Translations under genes and position numbers: made by a program | Assembly: GCA_011051875.1 (NCBI GenBank) | Contig: DRKI01000183.1 | Location: forward strand, 1-33,880 | Direction: 5' to 3' | From: Desulfobulbus sp. | Lineage (GTDB): Bacteria; Desulfobacterota; Desulfobulbia; Desulfobulbales; Desulfobulbaceae | Length of the DNA stretch: 33,880 nt | In this document: positions 7,986-17,499 of the stretch, piece after piece | Layout of the letters: every line of letters begins with the position of its first letter | How positions within the stretch are numbered: position 1 is the first letter of the stretch | Notes under the pieces: generated by a model | The model's input: the letters and a program-made list of their open reading frames with translations, nothing else | Databases searched by the model: none | Told to the model about the DNA's origin: nothing

Positions 7986-9263
7986 TCAGCCGCAGCCGCC
8001 CCCGCCGCCGGCGCAGGCGCCCTTGGCAGTACATTTGCGCATTCTCCCCTGCAGGGTGTTCAGGCCCCGGCCCGTGTAGACGGCCCGCAGACCCTGCTCG
8101 ATGAACCCGGTCATGGTGATGGGCCGGATTCCTTTTTTCTTCAGGATCGAGCGCGGGCTCTCTCCGAGGTCACAGACCAACAGGGCCCTGCAGTCACCGA
8201 GGATCCTGCCGATGGTGTGCCAGCGGTTTGCGCCGCCGCCGGGAGGCGGGGCCTGCCGTTCCTCGACCAGGCTGTAGCCGCCGTCGCTGTCCTGCCGCCA
8301 TACCTGGAACCGGGTCGCCTCGCCCAGGTGCTGGTTGACCAGCACGCCTTCCAGGGTGGCCACGGCCACGTAGGGCCGCGCGGTCTCCGCCGGCGCAGGC
8401 AGGCTGGCGCAGGCCGACAGGCAGCCGCGCATCTCCTCGGTGCGGTCCTCGTCCAGCAGGCCCACGGCGTCGGCCCGGCAACGGGTGCAGTGGCGCATCT
8501 GGGGCAGGTATTTCCCGGCCCGGTCGCGGATCTCTGCCATGACCCGGCGGGAGGGCTCGGCGATGTCTTCGAACACCGTGTCAGCATTGGGAAACATGGC
8601 CATGCAGTTGAGCAGGTCGGCTCCCAGCTCCTGCATGGCCCTGGCTACCTCCATGATGTGGTGGTCATTGATGCCGGGAATGACGATGGTGTTGATCTTG
8701 ACCGTGATGCCATGTTTCTTGAGCGCTTCGATGGCGGCAACCTGCCGGGCGAGGAGCAGTTCCGCGCCCTGGACGCCCCGGTAGATGATCTTGCCGTCCC
8801 GGACCCAGGAATAGATCCCGGCCGTGACCTCCGGGTCGACCCCGTTCACGGTCACCGTGACATGGGAGACCCCGATCTCGGCCAGCTCCGGCACGTGCGG
8901 GGCCAGGTTCATGCCGTTGGAGGCCAGGCAGAGGATGGTGTCCGGGAATTTCTTCCGGATCAGCCGCATCGTCTCCAGGGTTTCCGCGGCATTGGCAAAG
9001 GGGTCGCCCGGCCCGGCAATGCCGGCCACCGAGATCCGGGGCTCCTTCTCCAGCACCCTGCCCATGTAGTGGAGGGCCTGGTCAGGGCTGAGGACCGTGC
9101 TGGTCACGCCGGGCCTGGACTCGTTGACACAGTCATACTTGCGGTTGCAGTAGTTGCACTGGATGTTGCACCTGGGCGCCACCGGCAGGTGGACCCGGCC
9201 GTAGCGGCCCTTGACCTTGGCATTGAAACAGGGGTGACGGTTGAAATCGATCCGGGATGTCAT
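7986..9263 (-). CDS. nifB: NifB, radical SAM cofactor synthase with fused NifX domain
   Basis: 425 residues. It inserts the carbide and fuses two 4Fe-4S clusters to make NifB-co, the core of FeMo-co. The N-terminus has HPCFN, then HLPVAPRCNIQCNYCNRKYDC, in which the CX3CX2C binds the SAM cluster. Next come GIAGPGDPFAN and CTRCRADAVG, the further cysteines of the NifB core (to about residue 305). Residues about 310-405 form a NifX-like domain (YVAVATLEGVLVNQHLGEATRF). The protein ends in a glycine-cysteine-rich tail (GACAGGGGGCG). It lies 36 bases after nifN and 48 before the next gene. Confidence 0.95.
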   Translation of the reverse strand: MTSRIDFNRHPCFNAKVKGRYGRVHLPVAPRCNIQCNYCNRKYDCVNESRPGVTSTVLSPDQALHYMGRVLEKEPRISVAGIAGPGDPFANAAETLETMRLIRKKFPDTILCLASNGMNLAPHVPELAEIGVSHVTVTVNGVDPEVTAGIYSWVRDGKIIYRGVQGAELLLARQVAAIEALKKHGITVKINTIVIPGINDHHIMEVARAMQELGADLLNCMAMFPNADTVFEDIAEPSRRVMAEIRDRAGKYLPQMRHCTRCRADAVGLLDEDRTEEMRGCLSACASLPAPAETARPYVAVATLEGVLVNQHLGEATRFQVWRQDSDGGYSLVEERQAPPPGGGANRWHTIGRILGDCRALLVCDLGESPRSILKKKGIRPITMTGFIEQGLRAVYTGRGLNTLQGRMRKCTAKGACAGGGGGCG

Positions 9264-9299
9264 GGCTTCTCCTTGTCTGGGGCATGATCTGAAAAAGAA

Positions 9300-10658
9300 T
9301 TACATGTATGCGTAGCCGACCGGCGAGTCGGCCTGTTTTTTTGCGATCAGGGCGTTGGCAATGGTGTCGAAGAGCTGCTGGGTGCCACGGTAGCCCAGGT
9401 GGAGGATGCGCTGGCCGCCCACCCGGTCGTGGATGGGAAAACCCACCCGGATCAGCGGGATACCGAGCTTCCGCGCCAGGGGATAGCCCTTGGAATGACC
9501 GACAATGAGATCCGGAGCAAGCTCTTGGGCCAACTCGCTGATCTCGAAGAAATCCATGCCCTCGTGGACCTGCGGCTGCTCCGGCAGCAGATCGCCGGTC
9601 ACCGCGGCAATGGACGCGGCCAGGCGCCCCGAGGTGCCGCCCGAGGCGCAGAGCACGGGCCGGACGCCGGTCTCGGCCAGGAATGCGCACAACCCGACCA
9701 CCAGGTCCTCCTCGCCGTAGATGATGGCCCGCTTGCCGAACAGGTACTTGTGGCCGTCCACGTAGGCGTCCACCAGGCGGCCCCGTTCCCCGCGAAAGAC
9801 TGCCGGGACCGGCCGGCCGCTCAGCTCGGCGAGCAGATGAAAAAAACGGTCGCTCTCCCTGATGCCCATGGGCAGGCCGAGCCGGTGGTTGTCGATGCCG
9901 AACTTCTCCGCCAGGATGGCGCCGCCGCTCCCGTCGGCCATGGTGCGGCCGAACTCGATGGTGGCCCTGGAGCGGCCCATGGCCCGGATCCGGGCGAGCG
10001 GGGTGCCGCCGGCCGGGATCTTCCTGTATTCGCGCAGGGCCGGGCCATCCATGGTCTCGGAGAGATCCGGCAGCATGATCCGGTCCAGGGCGAACCCGTC
10101 CATGATCTCCTGCAGGTGCCGGTAGTCGGCCGAGGAGACAAAACCGGGCAGCAGGTTGACCGTCCCGGTGCAGGGGCCGCCTTCCGTCCTCTGCCGGATC
10201 ACCGCGCAGACAGCGCCATGGAAGCCCTCCATGTGGCTGCCCGCATAGCTGGGCGTGGCGACGTGGACCAGGTCGGGCAGGCCCACGGAGCCCTCGGTGT
10301 CGCGCCGGTACTCCTGGAGATACATGGCCACGTCGTCGCCGATGGTCTCGGTGAGGCAGGTGGTGGCGATGCCGATCATCTGTGGCCGGTACTTTTCCGC
10401 CACGTTGGTCAGGCCCAGCTTGAGGTTGGGGCCGCCGCCGTAGACGGCATGCTTTTCCGACAGCGATGAGGAGGCGATGTCGATGGGCTCGTTGTAGTGG
10501 CTGATGATGTAGCGCCGCATGTAGGTGGCGCAGCCCTGGGACCCGTGCAGGTAGGGAACCGTGCCCTCCATGCCCTTGAATGCCAGGCAGGCGCCCAGCG
10601 GCCTGCAGAGTTTGCACGCATTGGTGGTGGAAATGAAATCAGGTTTTTTCTTGCCCAT
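9300..10658 (-). CDS. nifN: NifN, FeMo-cofactor scaffold subunit
   Basis: 452 residues from ATG 10658, chosen because GGAG lies at good distance; an upstream in-frame start would overlap nifE. With NifE it forms the NifEN heterotetramer on which NifB-co matures to FeMo-co. It is homologous to NifK. The N-terminal NACKLCRPLGACLAFKG and HGSQGCATYMRRY hold P-cluster-position cysteines of the NifN type, SSSLSEKHAVYGGGPNLK follows, and the C-terminal half has VHEGMDFFEISE and the conserved VGHSKGY. The length is normal. Confidence 0.94.
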   Translation of the reverse strand: MGKKKPDFISTTNACKLCRPLGACLAFKGMEGTVPYLHGSQGCATYMRRYIISHYNEPIDIASSSLSEKHAVYGGGPNLKLGLTNVAEKYRPQMIGIATTCLTETIGDDVAMYLQEYRRDTEGSVGLPDLVHVATPSYAGSHMEGFHGAVCAVIRQRTEGGPCTGTVNLLPGFVSSADYRHLQEIMDGFALDRIMLPDLSETMDGPALREYRKIPAGGTPLARIRAMGRSRATIEFGRTMADGSGGAILAEKFGIDNHRLGLPMGIRESDRFFHLLAELSGRPVPAVFRGERGRLVDAYVDGHKYLFGKRAIIYGEEDLVVGLCAFLAETGVRPVLCASGGTSGRLAASIAAVTGDLLPEQPQVHEGMDFFEISELAQELAPDLIVGHSKGYPLARKLGIPLIRVGFPIHDRVGGQRILHLGYRGTQQLFDTIANALIAKKQADSPVGYAYM

Positions 10659-10677
10659 GGTCGGATCTCCGGATGGG

Positions 10678-12057
10678 TTACAGGGAGGCGGCGTCTGCAC
10701 GGCCCGGCACAAAGCGCCAGACCGGGCTCATCACCGAGGAGTAGACCTCGCGCGCGAAGTTGAGCATGCCTGCAAACCCGGCCAGGGCCTCCTTCCGTTC
10801 GTGGTTGTGGTCACAGAAGCCGATGCCCAGCTTGTAGGCGATGGGACGCTCCTTGACGCCGCCGACAAAGACGTCCACCCCCTTTTCCTTGAGAAACGAG
10901 GTCAGCTCCAGGGGATTGGCATCATCGACGATGATGGTGCCGGGATCGGTGATGGCGGCCAGTTCGGCATAGTCCTCGGCGGTCCCGGTCTGGGAGCCCA
11001 CCAGGACCACCTCCATGTCCACCAGGCGAAACGCCTTGACCAGGGAAAAGGCCTTGAACGAGCCGCCGACGTAGATGGCGGCCTTCTTGCCGGAGAGCGC
11101 CTGCCGGTATTTTTCCAGTTTCGGCAGCAGTCCCTCCACCTCCCGGCGCACCAGTTCCCGGGTCCGTTCCATGATGGCCCTGGCCTCGGGATCATCGGGA
11201 TATTTGTTCATGAAGAAGCGGGCGATGTCGTAGAGGGCCTCGGACATGTCCTCGATACCGAAATAGGAGACCCGCAGGGAGGGAATGGAGTAGCGCTCTT
11301 CCATCATGTCGGCGAGCTGCATGGTGGAGCCGGAACACTGGACCACGTTCAGGGCCGCGCCGTGGGCCCGCCGGATGGCATCGACCCGGCCATCGCCGGT
11401 GATGTTGGCCACCACCTCCAGGCCCATCTCCCGGTAGTAGTCGCGGATCATCCAGATCTCGCCGGCCAGGTTGAAGTCGCCCAGGATGTTGAGCGAGAAT
11501 CGTGATATGTCCCCTGTAGCACCGGTGCCGATCAGCCGGGCCATGGCGTCGCAGGCCGCCTGGTAGCCGGCCCGCTTGTTGCCCTTGAAGCCTTCCGATT
11601 TCACCGGGATGACGGGGATCCCGGTTTCCTCTTCCACCCGGCGGCAGACCGCGTCCAGGTCGTCGCCGATGATGCCGACGATACAGGTGGAGTAGACAAA
11701 GGCGGCCCTGGGCCCATGCCGGTCGATGAGTTCCAGCAGGGCCCGCCGCAGCTTCTTCTCGCCGCCGAAGATCACGTCCATCTCCTGCAGGTCGGTGGAG
11801 AACGAGAGACGGTGCAGGGCCGGTCCCGAAGAGAGGGCGCCCCGGATGTCCCAGGTATAGACGGCGCAGCCGATGGGACCGTGTACCAGGTGCAGGGCGT
11901 CGGCGATGGGGTAGAGCACGACCCGCGAGCCGCAGAAGACGCAGGCCCGCTGGCTGACCGCACCGGCCAGCGAATCGGCGTTGCAGCGGATGGCAAAGGG
12001 CTGTTCACCCTTGCGGTGGATGTGATTCTGCCGGTCCGGCAATGCTATTGCTTCCAT
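10678..12057 (-). CDS. nifE: NifE, FeMo-cofactor scaffold subunit
   Basis: 459 residues, the partner of NifN and homologous to NifD. Cluster-binding segments are CVFCGSRVVLYPIADALHLVHGP with GCAVYTWD following, then TCIVGIIGDDLDAVC, and VKSEGFKGNKRAGY which binds the cofactor precursor. The C-terminal PIAYKLGIGFCDHNHERK and FAREVYSSVMSPVW also match NifE. It is the first gene of the seven-gene operon. A -24/-12 promoter and a NifA site lie upstream, so it is expected to be switched on by NifA under fixing conditions. Confidence 0.95.
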   Translation of the reverse strand: MEAIALPDRQNHIHRKGEQPFAIRCNADSLAGAVSQRACVFCGSRVVLYPIADALHLVHGPIGCAVYTWDIRGALSSGPALHRLSFSTDLQEMDVIFGGEKKLRRALLELIDRHGPRAAFVYSTCIVGIIGDDLDAVCRRVEEETGIPVIPVKSEGFKGNKRAGYQAACDAMARLIGTGATGDISRFSLNILGDFNLAGEIWMIRDYYREMGLEVVANITGDGRVDAIRRAHGAALNVVQCSGSTMQLADMMEERYSIPSLRVSYFGIEDMSEALYDIARFFMNKYPDDPEARAIMERTRELVRREVEGLLPKLEKYRQALSGKKAAIYVGGSFKAFSLVKAFRLVDMEVVLVGSQTGTAEDYAELAAITDPGTIIVDDANPLELTSFLKEKGVDVFVGGVKERPIAYKLGIGFCDHNHERKEALAGFAGMLNFAREVYSSVMSPVWRFVPGRADAASL

Positions 12058-12103
12058 GATCTCTCCCTGTCGGATTACCTGTCATCGGTTTGGTGTCCTT
12101 ACA

Positions 12104-12118
12104 GCAAGAGATGTGCAA
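12104..12118 (-). promoter_or_regulatory. Sigma-54 promoter of the nifENB-mod operon
   Basis: The minus strand reads TTGCACATCTCTTGCT. It matches the consensus TGGCAC-N5-TTGC in all but one base (GG becomes TG), with exactly ten bases between the -24 dinucleotide and the GC. Transcription should begin near 12092, giving a leader of about 35 bases before nifE. Confidence 0.7.
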
Positions 12119-12208
12119 TGGGGATGAATTTATTATATTCTCTTTTATTTAGGCGGGTTATCGTGCAGGTGGCCTGCAGGGGAGGGGTGGGTGCGGGCCG
12201 GACCATAT

Positions 12209-12224
12209 TGTGGCGGATGCTACA
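12209..12224 (-). promoter_or_regulatory. NifA upstream activator site
   Basis: TGT-N10-ACA, the palindromic NifA-binding consensus, reads TGTAGCATCCGCCACA on the minus strand. It lies about 90 bp upstream of the -24 element, within the usual range for NifA sites. It sits just beyond the stop of the response-regulator gene (12315). Confidence 0.75.
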
Positions 12225-12314
12225 AAAAAGAAGGCCCGGGACAAATTGGTGCGCTGCCGGCAGCATGTTCTGCGGACCGGATGGTGGTCCGGCACTGGTG
12301 TGTCCCCGGCCTGT

Positions 12315-13687
<1,373 letters not shown>

Positions 13688-13691
<4 letters not shown>

Positions 13692-15538
13692 GCGACTGCC
13701 GTGCTGGTTTGGGCGTCACCGTCATCGGTGTCGCAGGGAAAGAGCAGGGTGAAGGTGGTGCCGTGACCCGGCTCGGAACAGACGTCGATCTTGCCGTGGT
13801 GGAGGGTCATGATCTGCCTGACCACGGACAACCCGAGGCCGATTCCCTGGTCACGGAAACTGACAAAAGGCTCGAAGATCTGTTCCAGGTGTTCTGCCCC
13901 GATTCCTTCACCGTTGTCACGGATCACCACTGCCAGCCAGCCATGGTCTTCCCCGGGCCTGCCGTCCCGCTTCTCGGTTCGGCAGGACAGCGTGCCGCCG
14001 TCCGGCATGGCCGCCAGGGCATTGAGAATAAGGTTCATGAAGACCTGGTGGACCAGGTCTGGATCCACTGTGCACGACAGCGAACCTGCTGCAAAGTCCT
14101 TGTCCGTCACTACCCCCTGCTCGACGCACGCCTCGCTGCAGAGTTCCAGGGTCTCCTCCAGGATGGCGGCGAGGCTGACCCGGCGGAAAAGGGGCTCGGG
14201 TGGCCGGGCAAAGGCGAAGAACTCGGTGATAGTCCTGTTGAGCCGCTCCACCTCGTCGATCACGAACCGGGCCGCCTTTTGCCGCATGGCCAAGGGCTTG
14301 GTGTCGTCTGCCATGATCTCCGCAGAACCCTGGATGATACCGAGGGGATTCTTGATCTCATGGGCAATGCCGGCGGTGAGCTGTCCCAGGGCCGCCATTT
14401 TCTCCTTTTCCGCCAGTTCCATCAGGGATTTTTTCAGGGCATCCCTGCTTTGTGCCAGGGAGCGGGCCATGTCATTGACCGCGGCAGCCATGGAGCCGGC
14501 CAGGTCCGGGCTGGTTACCCGGACCCGACAGTCCAGGTCTCCGCGGCTGATGGTCTTGATGCCCTGTTCCAGCCTTTCCATGGGCCTGATCAGGGTACGG
14601 GCCAGGAGCAGGCTGATCCCCGAGGCCAGGCAGAGCCCGGCGATGAGCAAGCCAATGGTCGTCTTTCGTATTTTCCTTATTTCATTCAGGTATTCTGATT
14701 CGGGCAGGGTGATGCATACCGACCAGTCGTTGCCGGGATAGTCGGCATAGGCAGTGAACCAGCGTTTGCCCCTGCAGGTGGTGATCCCCACGTGGCTGCC
14801 GCTGTTACGCAGGTCTGCCAGGCAGGAACTGAAATGGCTGATCACCTCCATGTCCGGGTTGCGTTTGACCAGTTCCGGGTGGGCAACGATATGGCCGGTG
14901 GTGTTCTCGATGATGGAGACAAACCCCTGCCTGCCGATCTGCAGGTTGGCCAGGAAGGCGGAAAAGGTGGAGATGTCGATGTCAATGCCGCAGACTCCGC
15001 TAAGACGGCCGCTGCTGTCGTGGACCGGCAAAGAGGCCGTGATCCCTGGCCGGTGGATGGAGGCAAAAAGATAGACAGGAGTCCAGAAAACACTGTCGCT
15101 GCCGATGGCCCCCCTGTACCAGGGGCGGCGGCGGGGATCGAACAGGAGATGGACCTCGGGGGGCTGGGGCGGCACCATGATGAACCCGCCCCGGGTGTCG
15201 CCATAGAGAATGTTCACAAAAGCAGGGTGATCCTTCTGCAGGAGATGGAAAAAGCGGATCAGTTCCTGCGGGTCGCTGTTATCAAGGAGATCGTTTTCCA
15301 TGAATTCCTGGATGAGCCTGACACTGGACGACAGGTGAGACAGGTATTCACGAATGCGACCGGTGAGCTGGGTGGCGGTGGACGAGGCGAATAGCTCCAG
15401 TTGGTGCTCCACACCCTTCTTGGCCTGGAGGTAGGAGAGGTAGCCCAGCACCGGCATGAGGATGAAGATCATCAGGCTCAGGGCGGTAAACAGGCGGAAC
15501 CGAAAGGAATTAAACAGTGCGGACAGAGAGAGGTTCAT
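13688..15538 (-). CDS. dCache-HAMP sensor histidine kinase
   Basis: 616 residues, inner membrane. TM1 about 15-37, periplasmic double-Cache domain about 40-285, TM2 about 293-313, HAMP about 314-367, HisKA with H393 (GIAHEIKNPLG), then HATPase with NLILNAL, RDNGEGIG and GIGLGLSVV. The Cache domain has FDPRRRPWY (133-141) and D185 further on. This resembles the amino-acid-binding dCache motif Y-x4-R-x-W-Y...D, with F in place of the first Y. A DctB-like role in C4-dicarboxylate sensing is the other option. It overlaps both neighbours by four bases, so lipoprotein, kinase and regulator form one unit. Which promoter it controls is not shown by the sequence. Confidence 0.9.
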
Positions 15539-16422
15539 GATCGGTCCTCCGCATGAGGATCGGCTTGCTCCAGGCGCTGCAACTGCCTCGTGATCTCCCG
15601 GCGGAGCAGATCGTCCACCTGTGGCCGGTCAAGAAAGTGTCGGGCCGTGTCGAGCAGGGTGCCGGGTACCGACGGGTGGCGCAGGCAGTGGAGAATGGCA
15701 GGCCCGGCAACCCGGGCGGAGGGCTCGCGCCGGAGCAGTTGTGCCAGTGCGGCCAGTTGCCGTTGTCGGTCGGTCTGCCGCTCGACGATGAAGAGCAGGG
15801 CCAGGTCGGACCAGCGTATTTTTTTGTCAGCCGGCAGCACTTCTTCATCCCGCAGGGCGGAGATGGCCTGGCTTTCACGGAAACCCGGCTGCAGGTTATC
15901 CAGGGGCGTGTCCGGAAAGCGGCGGACCAGGTCCTGCATGAGGTCGAACCCGGCCGCGGGACGGTGGAGGAGATCCGTGAGGAGCCAGCCCTGATACCAG
16001 AGCCCCCGGGCGGCCACAGGAGGCAGGTCACCATAGCGTCGGACCACCTTGCCGAACAGGGCAAGGGCCTGTTGGCAGCGGGACGGAGAAGCCTGGCGAT
16101 AGTCGGGTCCCAGGGCGAGGTAGGCGAGCTCCAGGTCGGCCCGGCCACAGACCAGGCGGTTATTTCTGAAGCGGTGGAGAATGTACCGCAGGCCGGCAGC
16201 CTGTCTGTCCGGTTCCCTCTGCAGGGAGAGGGTCCAGGTCAGCTGTTGCCCGGCCGTGGGAAATTTTTCCAGCTTCCGGCCCTCGAAGCGGACAACCGTG
16301 ACCTCCGGAACAAGTCGTGCTGGTTCTGTATCCGGAGCCGGGCGGCAGGCGGAACAGGCAAGGATCAGCAGGAGAAGCCGACCCAGCAGTCCGGGCACCC
16401 GGCCAGCCGGTTTCCGGTCCAT
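15535..16422 (-). CDS. Putative lipoprotein preceding a two-component system
   Basis: 295 residues from ATG 16422, chosen because AGGA lies five bases upstream; an ATG at 16443 would add seven residues without a ribosome site. The N-terminus is basic, then hydrophobic, ending in a lipobox (LLILAC), so a lipid-anchored envelope protein is likely. The rest is arginine/leucine-rich and helical, with TPR-like periodicity but no family I recognise. The stop overlaps the kinase start by four bases. Because it is co-translated with a periplasmic sensor kinase, it may modulate sensing at the envelope. This role is inference. Confidence 0.7.
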   Translation of the reverse strand: MDRKPAGRVPGLLGRLLLLILACSACRPAPDTEPARLVPEVTVVRFEGRKLEKFPTAGQQLTWTLSLQREPDRQAAGLRYILHRFRNNRLVCGRADLELAYLALGPDYRQASPSRCQQALALFGKVVRRYGDLPPVAARGLWYQGWLLTDLLHRPAAGFDLMQDLVRRFPDTPLDNLQPGFRESQAISALRDEEVLPADKKIRWSDLALLFIVERQTDRQRQLAALAQLLRREPSARVAGPAILHCLRHPSVPGTLLDTARHFLDRPQVDDLLRREITRQLQRLEQADPHAEDRS

Positions 16423-16536
16423 CACATTCCTGAAGGTGATCATATCATACAGTGGTTGCTCATATGCTCAAACCGATATGAACAATGGCTTCATTTTCAT
16501 GGCGCGGCTGACAGAGCGCTCGTTGTTTTTCCTGAG

Positions 16537-16542
16537 ATTATA
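16537..16542 (-). promoter_or_regulatory. TATAAT box upstream of the lipoprotein-kinase-regulator operon
   Basis: The minus strand reads GATATAATCTCAGG with a perfect -10 hexamer about 115 bp upstream of the lipoprotein start. The -35 region is poor. It shares ATATAATCTC with the box at 5253-5258. Confidence 0.35.
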
Positions 16543-16928
16543 TCCGCAAGTTCAGCGAGAAGTATCGGCCTGGCAGTGGCAGGTCACAATAGCGGTCGCC
16601 ATGGCATATTCTTCGCTATGATTCATGACATGCAATTACAGGTCCTTATCATTCTCACTCAATAAGGATACCGGTTTCCGGGATAAACCGTCATGTCTTG
16701 TCACCTCAACATGCCCTGGAACAATGAGGTGAAGGAGACCGAGCCACGGCCGAACGGCTCCGGACGCGATGGAGCCTGATTCCGGATTAAACAGACCGGC
16801 ATGGGGAAGTCAAGGAGTATTGGATTGGATAAAATTATGGAACTTCATGGTGTTGTTTTATGACTGGGGCTGCTCCCGCCTGCTGGTACGGGATTCGGAT
16901 TGGTGGCAGGTGCCGTCCGGACGGCTAT

Positions 16929-17089
16929 GCAAGCGGTCACAGGGCATCCCCTTCTGCACGCGCCCGAACCTCCCAATGTACTACAGGGTGCATACCTGTG
17001 AGGTTCGATCGCGCACAACTGTGGCACCCTCCAACCGCTTACAAGTCCTGTCTTGATTCGGGGTCATTGGATATCCCGTGCTCAGTTAC
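16929..17089 (-). repeat. Intergenic element copy 2, candidate structured RNA
   Basis: Inverted relative to copy 1 (5338-5495). Outer stem: minus-strand 17042-17033 with 16938-16929, 10 bp. Inner stem: 17016-17000 with 16972-16956, 17 bp with the same single A-G mismatch. Where copy 1 has U-G or U-A pairs, copy 2 has C-G, A-U or U-G pairs at the same places. ACAGG (16999-16995) can pair with CCTGT (16943-16939), as in copy 1. Extra pairing GGGTCA/TGACCC at its 5' edge exists only here. Read on the minus strand it lies about 500 bp upstream of the lipoprotein-kinase operon; the binding-protein operon starts 410 bp away on the other strand. Confidence 0.6.
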
Positions 17090-17129
17090 GCGGCTATGGG
17101 TGACCCAATGCAAGGAAAGGAGGTGATGG

Positions 17130-17354
17130 GTGTTGCCGCTGGACCGGTCTGGCAGGTCTGCCGCCGCAGGCTCCGACCGGAACGGCCTGTTGCCATCGCT
17201 GGCCGCATTCGCTCCCGCGGGCATGCAAGTTGATCCGAAGATGGTTGCCGCAGCCAGTAGGCCGGCGATCTTTTCGTGGTTCGTTGTTGCCGGGAGCCAA
17301 AACCCGGTCCGGCCACACCTGGGTATCTGGCAAACGGGTATCTGTCAAACCTGA
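17130..17354 (+). other. Possible 74-codon frame behind a perfect Shine-Dalgarno
   Basis: AAAGGAGGTGA at 17116-17126 matches the full anti-Shine-Dalgarno, and GTG 17130 follows GGAGG by six bases. The encoded peptide has no recognisable domain, and its C-terminus carries a five-residue tandem repeat (GIWQT, GICQT) from a 15-bp duplication. Base composition does not mark it as coding. It may be a leader peptide, a decayed gene or chance. Confidence 0.2.
17151..17164 (+). promoter_or_regulatory. Weak sigma-54 promoter candidate for the binding protein-symporter operon
   Basis: TGGCAGGTCTGCCGCC has GG-N10-GC spacing and a good -24 half, but the -12 half reads CCGC instead of TTGC. If used, it would give a 320-base leader containing the hairpins at 17385-17462. 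It is of interest because the adjacent regulator is sigma-54-dependent. Confidence 0.25.
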
Positions 17355-17437
17355 TGAACTCGTAACAAGCCCGCGCAATGCATTCGGCATACAGCCGGTA
17401 GCGGTATGCCGGTGCTGCCGGACACGACATGATGGTT

Positions 17438-17462
17438 CCCGGGGAACAGGCCGGGTCTTTTT
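17438..17462 (+). terminator. Terminator-like hairpin in the leader of the transport operon
   Basis: CCCGG (17438-17442) and CCGGG (17451-17455) form a 5-bp GC stem followed by TCTTTTTTA. A competing hairpin, GTTCC/GGAAC (17435-17439/17443-17447), shares its 5' arm. That is the arrangement expected for attenuation, 38 bases ahead of the binding-protein start. The stem is short, so strength is uncertain. Confidence 0.45.
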
Positions 17463-17499
17463 TACGAGTCCGTCAAATCTATCTAATGGAGGAGAGATT

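Larger units (their letters stand above)
16423..17499. other. 1.08-kb divergent intergenic region with dense secondary structure
   Basis: No protein gene is supported. From left to right it holds the -10 box at 16537-16542; an inverted repeat TCCTTAT/ATAAGGA (16643-16649/16662-16668) that may be an operator; two mutually exclusive hairpins, GAGCC/GGCTC and GGCTCC/GGAGCC (16741-16776); repeat copy 2 (16929-17089); and a perfect AAAGGAGGTGA ribosome-binding sequence at 17116-17126. A tandem 15-bp duplication (17321-17350, one mismatch), an 8-bp hairpin (17385-17411) and a terminator-like hairpin (17438-17462) then lead to the binding-protein gene. Confidence 0.5.

Noticed and set aside
12227-12236. 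T-run TTCTTTTTTG on the minus strand as terminator of the two-component operon
   Set aside because: No stem with a proper loop directly precedes it; CCCGGG next to it is self-complementary without a loop.
17007-17037. Perfect TGGCAC on the plus strand upstream of the transport operon as a -24 box
   Set aside because: The nearest GC is 12 rather than 10 bases away and it lies inside the repeat element.
17110-17130. Resemblance of the minus strand to the 3' end of 16S rRNA
   Set aside because: Only the ATCACCTCCTTT core matches, which is the complement of any perfect Shine-Dalgarno; no rRNA sequence lies beside it.
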